Source: Helochares maculicollis
Taxonomy: Eukaryota > Arthropoda > Insecta > Coleoptera > Hydrophilidae
Direction: 5' to 3'
Length of the DNA stretch: 64,000 nucleotides
Assembly: GCA_033557835.1 (NCBI GenBank)
Contig: JAWQRO010000021.1
Span: 1-64,000, forward strand
Every line of letters starts with the position of its first letter. Position 1 is the first letter of the stretch. Below are positions 11,201 to 29,689 of this stretch, in pieces. The translations under genes were made by a program, and so were the position numbers. Under the pieces are notes generated by a model. That model did no database searches, was not told the origin of the DNA, and worked only from the letters and a program-made list of their open reading frames with translations.

Positions 11201-12587
11201 CTTCCTTGACTTGAAATCTCCAGACTACAAGTTTGTATTAAGAAACGGCTTTGTTCCATAAAGACGGTGTTTTATCAGAAAGTATGTGCTATCTGCAGAA
11301 AAATAATTATCTGGGCAAGCACCTAAGAGATAGGTCCAAACCTGGTTCTTTTCGGCAGTAGCAAAGCACAGACATATACGAAACAAACATGGTTAATTTA
11401 ACTTAGCTGATAAATTAACAATTAAAAATCTATCAAAATCCATCTAATGACGATATATTTAGAATTAGAGCATCTCAGACTCATGCCTAAGCATACTAAC
11501 AATGCCATAAATACTCAAAATGACAGAATGTTAATTGACCCTATTGTTGACATATTTTCCAATGATGGTACTATGAAGGCTAATGAACAATTTGATTAAT
11601 AACTTTTAAAATATAAGGCCATGCTGAGATATACCAAACCAATGTTCATGTTTTATTTTGATCTTTACAGAGCTGAAACAAACCCAGAGCCGCACACCTA
11701 ACAAAACGTAGTAAAACAGACATCTCACTGGGACAACTGGTACATTTGATACAAGATATAATTTATCTTGGTGCAATTTCTTATAGATTGTTAGAAAAAG
11801 AAAAGCAAATTCAAAATACCAAATTTTACTGATTTTCTGTAGAAGTTATAATTTCATTACAATACTTCTTGGCTGAAGATATTGTATAACATAAATTTTG
11901 TTTATACATCACGACAATTTATTTTTACATAAATAATATATCATTAATGCAGAAAGAAAAGGCAACAAAACAAGTAAAACTTTGGAACTCCATTATTTTT
12001 GATAAAAAGAGACAAACAGCAGTAAATGTTACTGATAATTTTGAAGTATTGCATGTTCTTTTATATCACAAATACTATATGAAGGAAAGGACGGATTGGT
12101 GCTTCAATTGTAACAATTTTACCATTAAAATTGTTACATTTATTGCACCAAACTCCATCATATAATTGTTTATTATTTATATGCATTTTGCTATATAAGA
12201 AACAAAATCGAGAAAGAATTAATAATAAAAAAATTGTCGAGTAAAAAAAATTAGTATTTTACTATAAAAATATGAACGAATCGAGTTTCCACAAAACATA
12301 TTTTTACAAGTGTTTAGGTTTAATTCCATTAGTCAAATAATGATCATTGTCATTTGTTCCAATAAAATTTACAATGAAACAGTGAAGCACCTCATTGTCT
12401 AGACGAAATGAGTTAGTGCATATTTACATAATTATAAAAATAAATCATAATTTCATAAAACAATTAAAAAACTTTGTTATGTATAAAAAGGTTATGAAAA
12501 ATGATTGCCAATTTATGTACTTTGTCACAAAATTCTGGATGAAACACTCAATTTAATTAAATTTGACAATGAAAATTATTAAATACA
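8263..12587. other. Spacer between convergent UBA3 and PA2G4
   Basis: About 4.3 kb of AT-rich DNA with no convincing coding exon, RNA gene or transposon. It includes both 3' ends. An ATTAAA-type signal for PA2G4 (minus strand) reads as TTTAAT at 12552-12557, about 30 bases past its stop. A perfect TATCGATA lies at 9539-9546, but between two gene ends it is more likely chance than a promoter element. Confidence 0.6.
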
Positions 12588-15500
12588 TTAAGCAGCGGCC
12601 TCGACTTCCATTGGTTGTTCTGCTGCGGTTTCAGACTTCTTTTTTTTCTTTTTCGCAGACTTGGGATTTGCTGATGTGTTCAGTAAAGACTTCAAATCTG
12701 CATCTACGATCGAATGTTCCGATTGATACAGTTCGGGTTCAAATGGCAAGCCAGTGATCTTGTGTGGTCCATTAGGCATTAATAGAACGGTAAATTTAAA
12801 GTGAGCTACATATTCACCTGCAACAAAATGTTTAGTTTACAGTAACAAGTTCTTAAACATTTTACTTTTAATGATTTAATTGTTGAATATTCAGATTCAA
12901 ATTTGTAATCATTACTTCATAGGGATCAATTGGAGTTTAAATGAATCATCACTGAAATCCGATTTTGAGTATTAATATAACTAAGATTGAAGTATCATAC
13001 TTTATAATGGAACCAAATTATTTCCTTGCAAAATTCAGATTTCATTTACCTTGTTTTTCGTAAAGCACTTGGAAAGGTTCAATTAGTTTATGGTTTACAC
13101 ACTCAACCACCCCCATTTTGGCTTTAGTTTCTTCTTCAAAGCTTCGCAAGTTGAAAGGCATAGAACCATGCTTTGTTCTAACTTCACTATAGAACATTCT
13201 CGATGCTTTCAATTTTAATTGATAAGTTTCATCAGTTTTCTTGTATATAGAAACTTTGGTGTCAGCTTCTTTACCTACAAACAGCATTTATCTTAATTAT
13301 TGAAAGAAAATTGAAAGAAGTTAAAGATAAATTGATTAAAGTTTTCAGAATCATAAATTACAATCACTATTACATTCAGTAGGATCAATTGGAAAAAAAT
13401 TGAATCATCATTAGTAAGAAATTGATAAAGAAATTTGAAGCTAATAAGGAAATTATATTCACCTATGCCTTCTCCGGTGCTAATCAACACATCCATAGCA
13501 TAAACTTCATGCTTATCAAACTCAAATTTTTCGTGTTCTTTTTTCTGCGCATCATTGGGATTTTGGATGATTGTTTTCTCACCATCAATTTTGAATTGCT
13601 TCAATTGATGACTCAACATACCTTCAACTGGTTTGCATTTAAAAGATTCCGACGCCTTTTGTACCGCATCTGTTATGGCATACGTTTCATTCCCCGGTTT
13701 CAACAACCTCAAAGCTGCTTGTGATGCATAATGTGCAGCTAAAATGCAATCTGCTTTTCTTCCAGTAATTTTGTTTTCACTGGAGGCTCCTATGACTATG
13801 GTGTGGGCAACAACCGCAATAAAACCATCTACATGAGCTCCCAAGTCACTGAAAATATATGGAAGGTATTCATTAAGAATTATATATTAATGACGACTTA
13901 AATGAGCAAAAGCAAATTGATGGAAATATAAAGAGAATATCATTGTTAAACTTACACTTTCACTAAATCTTCATCTTTAAGTGTGTAGTCGGGTTCACTA
14001 GGAACAGGTGAAAAGTGGCATATGCAGTTATTGACTGAGACACAAGTGGGGAATGCTATTCCCTTTTTTAATTCTTTTTCTTTTTTGAACACTTTGCTGG
14101 TCTCTTCAACCAAAAGCTTGTCTCCCAATTCACAAATCTCCCTGACAGAGCTACCAGCAACGCACTTATCAATGACTTGCTTTAAGACCCCTAAAACATT
14201 AAGTTTCTTACATATTCTACATTTTACTATAATTAAGTTGCTTTGGTTTATAGAGTGCATAAGTTAATTTTTGCTACATAAAAATATAATTATGGTTTCA
14301 TTTATAGATTGTAAATATTGGTGTTGCAATTTCATTACACATGACGTTTGAATTCTTTCTTTCATTTTTAGGTGGTTGTAAAACTAATTTTAATAAAAAA
14401 TGTATTTCCTGCTTCTATATTGTGTTAACTACATACACTTTATGAATGATCAGTGCATTTTTTTGCCTAGTAATTTATTTAGCATATTTTGTGGTGACAT
14501 AACATCACATTTATTACAACATTAATATTGATTCGTTCTTCTAAATGGTATAAATTCTAATTGAATATTTGCTACTGAAGGTATATGTTTACATGACAAA
14601 GCTTTATCAAAATTTTATAGCTTTATGAAGCAAGTTTTCAACAAAAAGTATGAAATCAAAGAAATTTTTAATTATCTCAAAATAACTAATAAGCAGTTTG
14701 CTACTGATCAAAGAAGTCAGCGAACAGTGCTGAACTAAAAGTGTCAATTTATTTCACAAATTCTTTGTGAAAGACTTTCAAAACACAGGGCGCTTCATAA
14801 ATAGTTCTTGAACTATAAATCGCAAGTTTAGAACTACCAATAGAAATGAGCCATGACCCATTTAAATATTAAAAAATTGGCTAACATACCAGATATAGGC
14901 CATTTATTTTTGAAGATGGATTATTTTAGAAACAATGACACTTCTATTTCTCTACCGAGCTAATCACATAAAAATAAAAATGGGTCATAAACAACATTTC
15001 AAATAAGGGTTAATTAAGTCAGTTCACTTTTAAGCACTACTTTAGTAGATGGCATCTGATACATAAAACTTGTTTCTTTTTCAGAAAGAAATATGATTCA
15101 TGCAATACAAGCAAGAAATACTTGCTAAGTAAAATTAAATGTTAGATATAAAACGTGTCAAGTTGCAAAAATAGTTCCGTAGCAAGAGTAGATTAAGCTT
15201 AATCAGCTTTTTGTTACCAACAGATTGATTTTGATGGAAGTGTGGGATAATGGCTAGAGAATTGTCAAAATGTTCTCGGAAATTCATTCTGCACAATCAA
15301 TAGAATCCAGAAGAAAAAATGTGACCAATATCTATATGGCTTTTTTTATCAGCAGTACATTTTTCTATTCAAGCATACACATTTCTCAATGGAAAATATG
15401 TTGCATGCAAGGATTTCCTGCACAAAGTGGCAGTTTGGCAGATAGAAGATTCTGCTTTTAATTATGCAGAACAAGATGATGACCTAATTCTGAATTCTGA

Positions 15501-16612
15501 CAAAGCACATTCAGATTAGATTACCCCAAAACTGGCATTTCAAATAACACAACCTTATAAATATAATGTTTAGCAGACAAAGTTTAAAACTTTAAAGAGA
15601 ATGTAGAGTTTGTGAAGTACAATAAAAAGTAAAACATCTCTTTTTTATAAATTTTGCAATGTTCCACTACATAACACTCTATTTTTTTATCGCTTATTGT
15701 CTTTACAAAATGCACTGTACTTTAACTTTTAAACTATGGATAGTATTCCAGTATAAAGGAATGATTTATTATTTAATTTTTCCTAGCATTATTACTTACA
15801 CTCGAGATATTTAATATGAGGTAATTGGCATAACTAAATGGACCTCTCGAGTTCTTTATAACTTAAACATAGTATACCTGTTGCAACAAGTCGGTTGCAA
15901 AGGTAATCACGAGTACAAATCATGATAAAGTAAATCTTATAGCATATGGAAAGATGACCTAGAAAAAATAATCGTAGGCGACTTTGAGAAAAGTTGGCAC
16001 GTAAAGAACTACTTTGCAGGTCTTTAAATAATACTAGCTAAATGGTATAATATTTTCCACTAATTACCCAAAATCAGTACTACTAGCAGTAACCATGTCG
16101 CCTACAAATGCAATAAAATAAATTTGCTCATTTAGTAAACATTATGTAATTGGTTAAGTGAATCTGCATATAATTTGCATGCTCTAACTAGATAATTGCA
16201 AATGTGTTATTCAAAACTTGACTACTAAAGGGAAATCAAATGCTTAAAACAAAGGTAATTCAATAAAACTCCAAGCATGGAAAATGTCTTAGAATAGGTA
16301 GATTTTAAGAAGCTATGTGATACGTTTGCAAAAGGGGGTGTAGCATAGGAGAATAACGAATAATCTTCGTTTTAAGAGCTTAAAACTTGAAAATATACGC
16401 GGTCCTCCACATGGTAAACCGGTAGCCATATGGCCGTGTCTTTTTAAGCACCAATATATCCCAACTCTCACCTTATAAAAATTTGCCAAAGAGTACTTTA
16501 TGGTTTTAGGTACATAAAACTTACTATTAACAATTTCTGCTGCCATTTTATATTTGGTAACAACCAAATCTTCGGCAATAGTTTTCTCGACCACATCTTT
16601 ATCGTCCGCCAT
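12588..16612 (-). CDS. PA2G4: Proliferation-associated protein 2G4 (EBP1)
   Basis: Five exons on the minus strand: 16612-16525, 14190-13956, 13848-13463, 13274-13050, 12817-12588 (387 residues; human 394). All junctions close in phase with GTAAGT, GTAAGT, GTGAAT and GTAAAT donors. PA2G4 has the pita-bread fold of type 2 methionine aminopeptidase but is not an active peptidase; it binds RNA and ribosomes and acts in ribosome biogenesis, translation and growth control, in nucleolus and cytoplasm. Conserved blocks read in order: [14 protein letters not shown] (10-23), the basic [91 protein letters not shown] and a lysine-run tail (AKKKKKKSE). Intron 1 is 2.3 kb; the others are short. A CACGTG E-box lies just before the start. 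Start choice: first ATG, aligned with the family N-terminus. Confidence 0.97.
14191..16524 (-). other. PA2G4 intron 1
   Basis: A 2.33 kb intron with a consensus GTAAGT donor and a ...gttttag acceptor. I see no transposon, exon or RNA gene in it; small open frames look random. Confidence 0.85.
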
Positions 16613-16629
16613 TTCGACAACTTGAAGAT

Positions 16630-16635
16630 CACGTG
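16630..16635. promoter_or_regulatory. CACGTG E-box upstream of PA2G4
   Basis: The palindrome CACGTG, within GATCACGTGAC, lies 18 bases upstream of the PA2G4 start codon, so it is in the core promoter or leader. Myc/Max and related bHLH-zip factors bind this sequence, and growth and ribosome-biogenesis genes in flies often carry it close to the transcription start. The motif and position are seen; regulation by Myc is inference. Confidence 0.5.
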
Positions 16636-19600
16636 ACAGCTTTTGGTCAGGGAGCCAAGACGCGGGAACACTTTCACGTAATGAAAGTCCCTATCAATGG
16701 CGGGTACTGGCTCATTTTAAATAATTAGCAAAGTACTTCTACATATCCACAATTACCTAAATGATACTAAAGTGATTCGGATTAATTTTGCAACGAATTT
16801 GGAATAGATTTGACTTGAGACGTTTAATTTAATATGATAGCAGTAAACTAAGGATTTGCGTTTTTTAGTGGACTGCCTTAAGATTGCAAAAATTTAAATA
16901 TTCACATTGTTAAGCAAACATGATGTGGAAGTTGTATGAAACTTTCACTTGTAATAACCCTGATAACTGTATGGAAAGTTGGATATGTTATAAATATGGT
17001 TCTTTAGTTGACATTGACAACATTTGAAATAAACCCTTGGGAGGAAAACTTAAATTCTCCAGTAATTTGATATATATTGATTTATAGAAATACATCAGTA
17101 TGCTTTTATGCTTTTAATGCCATAACTGAATTTGATCGTTTAATTTGGAAATTGTAAAATCTTTTTAAAATCCTATCTTTAGCAGGTAATAAAAGAAGGA
17201 TATGAAGAAGTAAATGATAATTCAAGACGAGATCGAGTATGTAATTAATAACTACATATTTTTCGCTGAAAAATTGAAATTGTTCTTTGACTTAAATACA
17301 AAACATTGTTAAATCACCAAATTTTGTTTCATCAAATGGAATGATTTTCACTTTTCCTCGTCAGTCATATAATTATGTTACAAATATGATTTCATAAGGT
17401 TGACAGTTCTTTTATTTAAAGTTGCATATGAATTGCAACTTTATAACACCTATAGCTATGGTTACTTTTGGTCTTAGCTATAAAGATTTCTCATAGTGAA
17501 AACTACGTTTGATCACATCCCTTAAAATAAATATTTCAGATGATCAGCCCCTAAAATGGTGATTGCGCAACTGTCATTGTAAAGATAATTTGCCTCTATT
17601 TTATATTCATGTGGTTCTATTTACATTCAACCATTTCTTTCAGTTATTCTCGAGATGATTTTTGACTACAATATAATTATTTTAGTATTAACAAAAGTGA
17701 AGTACAAGTTTACCGTAAAACAGATGCCTAAGTTCATCCTTTTTACAAAAACCAACTCATTTTTCAAATTCTTGCATTGATGTGAAACTCATTTTTATTT
17801 AAGCACTTATTTAGCTTTTGTCGAATGTGTATCTCTGTTTTTGCTCATTCCATAAACTGTCCAAATTTGAGCGCAAGTCGGCAGTAAAACTTGTTTTCCA
17901 TAAACTAAAAACCTATATTGCAAGGCATACAACTGCCTTGGCCAAAGCTAATTATACACTCACGATGATCACAAAAGCCCAAAGAATGGATGAACTCGCT
18001 CATAGTCGAATAGAGAAAAACAAAGTAAAACAACGGTTGCAACTTTTGATCAAATATTGTATATAGAAAGTGATATGCTTGCATAAAAATGTCCATATAA
18101 AGAGTAACACCTGCTTTTGACATATCAGCATTATAATTCCCATTAAAGCATTAACATATTTTTGAATTTAAAATGTACTATGCTTCTCCCGCTAAAAGCT
18201 TAAGAAACAAAAGATATTAATCACACATATGCTAGCATTATAATATACAATTCTATACTAAATGGTTAAAAAAGGCATAGTGATAAAAAAGCAAGTAAAT
18301 ATGATAATGTATTTTATTCAATATGTGCAACGAGGAAATTAAAAAAAATGACAATGATTTTATGTTCATGAATGTGAATACAGATACAATATTGATAATT
18401 CTACTACCTCATGTACTGAATGATATGTCAAATATATCTGTCCAGTACAGATGGCAAGCAAAGAAAAGTAGAATTGTAACATCGTGAGGTAACATTTGTC
18501 TTGTACTTAGGTTTCAAAACTATCTAAACATTGTTAATTTCTTGGTTCCGGAAGAAAGCTAAGCAATTTTGAAGATCTTAAACTTAACATTTTCGTCATT
18601 AGTAGAAATGAAAAACTGTAAATGGGCTTATCACAGAACATGTATGGCATTTTTACACAATATTATTGGATACCAAAGAGACTGCCAATGGCAGGAAGGA
18701 AGCAAAGCACAATACTGTACAATCCATTACAATAAGCCTTTTTAATAATGTGCTTTATTATAGAAATATCACAAAGCCTAAACTGCAGATGAACTAATAA
18801 ACAATAACATACACAATATAGATACAATTTCTAAGACAAGTAGTATTTTTTAATTATGACATAAATGCAGTAATCCCATTTCTAGCAATTGATGTGGAAG
18901 TATTTAAAAAGGCAGAAATGATGCAAAATAATAAATTAGGATGGGAAAACCAGTTTAATGTCATAACTACAAATATATATCTACTAATAAATTACTATTG
19001 CGTCGTTCTTATTAAGAACTCAACTTGTAAGTTGTACTGAAATTTTCTTTATACTTAAACAATACAATTACATGTATTATGATCAATACAAAATGCATTT
19101 TTTAACCCCTAGGGAGAATAATTCCAACAAAATTTTATATTATTACAGTCCCATATTGTTAGATATATTTTTACATATCACATATATTTAAAATTCATTG
19201 TGGTACCAACTAATAGTAGTGATAGAAAAACCTAAACGAATCATGTTTAGATTAATAATTATTTAAAATTCATCCCACATTTAACAAATACTCTAATTGT
19301 ATCCCACAGAAAACTTCAATACAACACTAATTCAGCGTAATGCAGAAAAAGTAATCACACCAAAATACATTTTCACAAAATAGACGCATTACCAGGTAAT
19401 GGTAGTTAAATTTAATACTTGAAATTAAAAGAAAATTACAAATAGCCCTGCTTATACAGTGAAAAACAAATAACAAAATTCACTTGGGTAATGGAGAAAC
19501 AATTTTTACTTCGGGCTATCAAAACTGAAATTGAAAACAAACTTCGACCCTAGCTTATCCGGAGAGATCATCAAAAAACATAAGGCTAACTTAAAACATA

Positions 19601-19980
19601 ATAGAGGTTGAGAAGTCCCTCAATAGGAACAAGCCGTGGTCATTGATATCACAATTTTGTTGTTTAATGAGACAGTGAGTTTGATGTATGAAATAACTGT
19701 TTAACCACACGGGTGTTTATTTATTATCTATGTACAAGCAACACCCTCCTATAATACACAGCATATCATAAAATCAGTCATTGAAATGTGTTTAATGTAA
19801 ACAAAGATAATTAACCATCAACTCACTGTGTCAAGAAACAGAACTACATTAAAATTACAAGGATTTGTTAAATCTATAAACGTAATTGTTATAACCACAA
19901 GTATTACACTAGCATATTTTCACTCATCGGAGCGTTCTATTTGAACACATTTATACAGTCTGTGGCACAAATGATCAAGT
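16636..19980 (-). other. PA2G4 upstream region and SPOP 3' untranslated region
   Basis: The SPOP stop codon is at 19983-19981 and PA2G4 begins at 16612 on the same strand, so this spacer holds the SPOP 3' tail and the PA2G4 promoter. Overlapping AATAAA signals for SPOP read as TTTATT at 19716-19725, about 255 bases after the stop; weaker candidates occur further on. Opposite-strand open frames at 17818-18066 and 18123-17905 overlap each other and match nothing I know. Confidence 0.6.
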
Positions 19981-25174
<5,194 letters not shown>

Positions 25175-25253
25175 GCTGCTTGTGGGATGCAGATTGGAGC
25201 TTACTCGGGCCGTTTGTCCGGCCGAGCAATCACTCACACTCACCACCGGCAGC
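25175..25253 (-). other. SPOP 5' untranslated segment of the first coding exon
   Basis: Between the start codon and a clear acceptor (...catttgtttgcag, AG at 25255-25254). It is open in the coding frame but unlike known SPOP N-termini, so I treat it as leader. It is GC-richer than its surroundings. Confidence 0.7.
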
Positions 25254-25255
25254 CT

Positions 25256-28200
25256 GCAAACAAATGAAAACCCAATTAATTTTCCATGTCTTAAAATAGG
25301 CAGGTATGAGTAAGTTTTCATTTCGAGTAGTTCTTTGTTTCAAGGAAATTATCTTGACAAATGGAACAGAGCGTAAAGTATCGCGTTACTCGTGTATCTG
25401 GTGGCGCTGGATTTACGTGAGTATGTCTCTTGGGATGAAAGGACTAATAATACCACACACTAAAAATACTTGAAAATAATATGTACGCAACTGTATCCTT
25501 CGAGTTTTCATCATGACGTTGAAACATAATGCATTATATCCCTTCAGACTGGATATCCGTTGAAGCAGTTGATGCAAAGTAGAAAGCATAAAGCACTTGG
25601 AACATTGCATGGCATGGTCCAAGCAATGAAGTAACTACCCCGTTCACCTGGCCGATTACCTTTGAAGATTAAATTTACAAGTAAAACTACACATACATAA
25701 TTAATAGGCCGGGTATTAAGTAGTTATTTAAATTATTCATGCTGACTGATATTGGTCGGCGATAAAACCAACTATTGGCTCAGCGGAGCATATCCCTTAA
25801 ACGATTAGTTTTCATTCCCCAATAATTCTTTCAACGAAAATGAGTGCTGAGTAAAAAACCGATTCAAGGCAGAACCTTAGCCGTTGCAACCTGAATAATA
25901 GGAGAAGCATTCGACCTAACAATGAAGATGGCCGTTGGTAGACCTTGAAGTGACTACCTGTAGAAGGTGATCCGGGCAAGGGGCAAATTTTTAATGGCCG
26001 AAGCGGGTAAGCCGCATATTAGAGAGAGATTTTTGGTTTTGTGATAGTTATAGATATTAAATAGATGTTCATTTGCAACCGAGGTCAAATACCCCAATAG
26101 GTTGGATGATAAACCAGACAGTTATGTTGTGGAGGATGGCTGAGCTTATTGAAGGTCAGAAGACCTGGTGCAATGCTCTGGCGTAGACTGAAGAACAGCA
26201 GGTCATCGTCCTTCAGATCACTGAGCCAGCACTTAATATTGTTTTTAGCTTATCTCTAATATTGTTAACGATTAATGCAATAACACTTGCATATGTACTG
26301 AATATAAACGCAAAGTATCAAGATTACTAGAGTTTCCTTTTTCGTCTCCTTCAATCTAAGACCAACCAAGAATATAAGAAGCATAGCATTTACATATTAT
26401 AGTATATGCTTGAACGCATGGCCTCTAACAGCTAGCAACTTTTCTTTTTTGTTAACTAGTTCTTATTACTCTTGAGAAACGTGATGTGAACGCACTGCAT
26501 TTTAAATGTTTATGAAAATTTAGTACCAGAATGTACCTAAGTGAATAGAATTTTACTTTCTCCTGGATATTGGTGTGCGGTGTTGTGATGGTTGGCTCCC
26601 CAGAAAAGAGAAATCGATATAGTAGAGCGCGGGTGTTCAATAAGGAATAAAGAGCAAGCAGCGAAGGGAAAGCGCGGTCCTTTCGCTCTCTCGCCCGGGT
26701 GAAACTAGGAAACATTTCACTGGCGTTATAATTGCAACATCAAGAACATTTTGAATTAGGACCGGTAATTGCAAAACTTCTTATAAGATGTTAAGCACGC
26801 TCTTCTTGCACTACTTATGATTCGGTACATTTTTGTGCAATTGCTTCACTTTGAGGTAAAAAGCCGTTTTAATCCACACATTTGGCAAACAAAGCCATTC
26901 AAAATCATGTTATTCCGGCATCCTGAACGAACGATTTCTATTAAAGAAACCTTTACATCGGATTTTGAGAGCCGGTGTGAAAAAATAAAGTATAATACAA
27001 ATAAACGAATGGCCTGCGGTTATAAAAGTGGTTACACATCGTCAAAAGAAAATTGAGGTTGCCTTTTTAAAAATAGTCAAACAATAAACTGCTCTATTTT
27101 TCAAATATTTATGGCCATAATATTTGCTTAACAAACTGATTCCTAAAAATAAAGGTACCAAAAAATCGAATGTCGAACGCATAACTGTCAGGAAGAGAAG
27201 TGATGGAACGATCCGATGACCCAACTTTCTTTTAATTGGGATAAAACACGATTATATCAAAAGTAAAAATAAAATCGAGTTGGAAAGTTGCAAAATTCGC
27301 ATTTTGATTACGTTCCAATTGGTGAGATTTCTTATAAATAGAACCGACAGGAAGTAAATTGGCAGCTATCGACCCAAAAAAGAGAAATTATTCAACTACC
27401 TATTATTATATTCTTTGTGAAATCCGTTATGAGCTTTTCAAGCCCATTATAAATTTTAAAAATAATTTATACGCAAACAAAAGAAAATCTCGAGAGAAAT
27501 ATATCATCGTTAAAATAAACCTTTCGGGAGTCATCGAATAAGCAGTTTAAAATCTATTGTGTAAGTTTCTTTACTACCAACTAAATTATTGAACTTAATC
27601 AATATCCATTAGCCTGAAGTTACAACATAGGAACTATAAAGCAATAGTTAAAACAAGCTCCGTTTACCGCGAGTTGCATTCTTGTAGTGGCATATCTTTG
27701 AATGGTGACCCTAATGATGGCCTTATTTAAATTTAGAATTACAGTTTGTATTTAGGTTGCAGTTTTCCGACGTCGCTCGCTTTTAGCGGAATCGAATTCA
27801 AGATGGACGAAGTGTGATTTCTAAATTACCACAATCGCAAAATTATAATGAATAACATTTCAACTGAAAAAACTGCCGGTTAAGTGTGAAACGGAGCAAC
27901 CTCAATTTTCTTTTTTCATAATCTTCTTGTAAACGAAAGACGAATTTCTTTCGATTGCGACATTAACACTGTACTGGCTCTGTCCGACTGTCTATACGTA
28001 TAAATTTTACACTTTCACTATTGTATATTATTCAATTAAAATCGTTGCTGGGAGCTGCGTAGAAATATGGAATACTACTCCACTGACACGCAACTTTCAT
28101 AATTTCAAATCTAAAGTGTACCCAAAAGATTTCATTTTGACGAAACTTCCTACTATTCCATGGCAGAAATTTCAACTTTCTTGCGAAATTTAGAATTACA

Positions 28201-29689
28201 CAAAATAGCTTGCTGCGAATAAATTTTTATTAGTTGCTAATGCACGTTGATACGTGAACGTGAAATAACGGATAATCACCTCGTAATGAGACTGGAAATG
28301 ATTCAAACAATTATTATTCTATACTTTTTTCCAATTTAGACCTCCTTTGGCATATTAAATAGGCTTTTAATTGATTAAGACGCCTACATTATTTAGCCGG
28401 CGGCTAAGGTTACCGATTTGGTGGCAAAAGATAAAACTTGCTGAAAAACCACTTAATATTTAATATACAAAAATATAGGATTATTTATATGATTCCGGTT
28501 TCGGAATCTTCTTCATTTCTCTTAGGTGACATTTCAATAAATTTAGTGGCGCTCAGAACAATCTCAGTTACGTAAATATATTTAGAAATTTGCGTTATGC
28601 TCGTTCTTTGTTCATTATTGAGGTGTCTTGACTGATATTTGTAAATGTATTATTTTCCATGTAGTCCTAAAATGATTCTGGGCCGTAAGATAATATATTA
28701 TTGCTTTAACATTACTTTAACCTTTGCAAATGTTCAAAGTTTTCACAATAAAATTTTCCGAGTGAGAATGAATCTTGTGGCATCGGATTTTGATAACAAG
28801 TCATTGCCATCACAAACACCAATGTTAATCCAAATCCAGACTAAAGTTTCATCTGGCATCTCTTTTCTGTACAACATAGATAAAAATTGACATGATTGGG
28901 GACCGGCGAGTTAAGAGAAAAGTCTAATTGAATGATTTCTGTCATATTTAAATTATTTAAATTTATGTAAGTGTATTGATTTACTGCCTTGCGATTTCCA
29001 ATCGTTTAAACTAGTGTTTTCCAAAGCAAGACAATGCAAAAGGAAGAATATCCAAACGTTTTTCGCAAACCACTGACATTTCGCTATTATACAATGAAAG
29101 CTTCATAAGCTGGTTAGTTTCAGGACAATTTAGAATATGAGATTCACTCGTTTATTTTTTCGATACTTTTTAACTACAAAGTTTAAGCTACTTGGGAGAC
29201 TCTTCGCCCGATTTTAATCATCGTTTGCCAAGCAAAGAGTGTTGCACTAAAACTTTTTAAAGCACACTCGTTTTTAAATGTATTTGAGAATTCATTCTTA
29301 AAGAACATTCTATGAAAATCTGCAAAAAATATCGACTGGCGACGTCATAACTATTTGTAATAATTTAAAAGATAGATCAGACACTGTGTGTTTGTTTTAA
29401 TCCTCCTTCAGAGAATGAAATAGTTTTTAATCTATATTTAACGATTTACCAGACTGGGCTTTATTAGTATTAAGCAATATAAATAGGCCAACACTAGCTG
29501 TACATGTTTTATAAAATTGTTACCGCTAATAGACCAGGTGTACACGCATGAAATGCAGATTTTAGACAACAGATGGTGCACCAATGCAGTTTGTACTATA
29601 ATTATTTGACATTGCGCCATTTTGATGTGTCTTCATCAAGTTTCAGACGCGCACAATTGATATAAAGTGTGCACCGTGGACCATTCGTG
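25256..29689. other. Non-coding stretch upstream of SPOP
   Basis: No convincing coding exon. It holds a GC-richer, promoter-like island at 26570-26710, a second small GC-richer patch at 27755-27800, and an unassigned GC-richer stretch at 25740-26230 that may be an old transposon. It lies upstream of SPOP and may contain its non-coding first exon. Confidence 0.4.
26570..26710 (-). promoter_or_regulatory. GC-rich promoter-like island upstream of SPOP
   Basis: A sharp rise in G+C and CpG in AT-rich DNA, with a purine run of the GAGA type (gcgagagagcgaaagg when read on the minus strand), a CCCGGG, and TATCGATT close to the DRE core TATCGATA. It is the nearest such island upstream of the SPOP 5' leader, 1.3 kb from its acceptor. 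A promoter role is inference from composition and position. Confidence 0.35.

Noticed and set aside
11340..11400. Resemblance to the 5' part of U6 snRNA (ttcttttcggcag ... acatatac).
   Set aside because: Only two short pieces match, separated by extra bases, and the conserved central U6 sequence does not follow. Treated as chance.
17818..18123. Overlapping open frames on both strands in the SPOP/PA2G4 spacer.
   Set aside because: Mutually overlapping, no domain, no splice support; probably chance in a 3' untranslated or spacer region.
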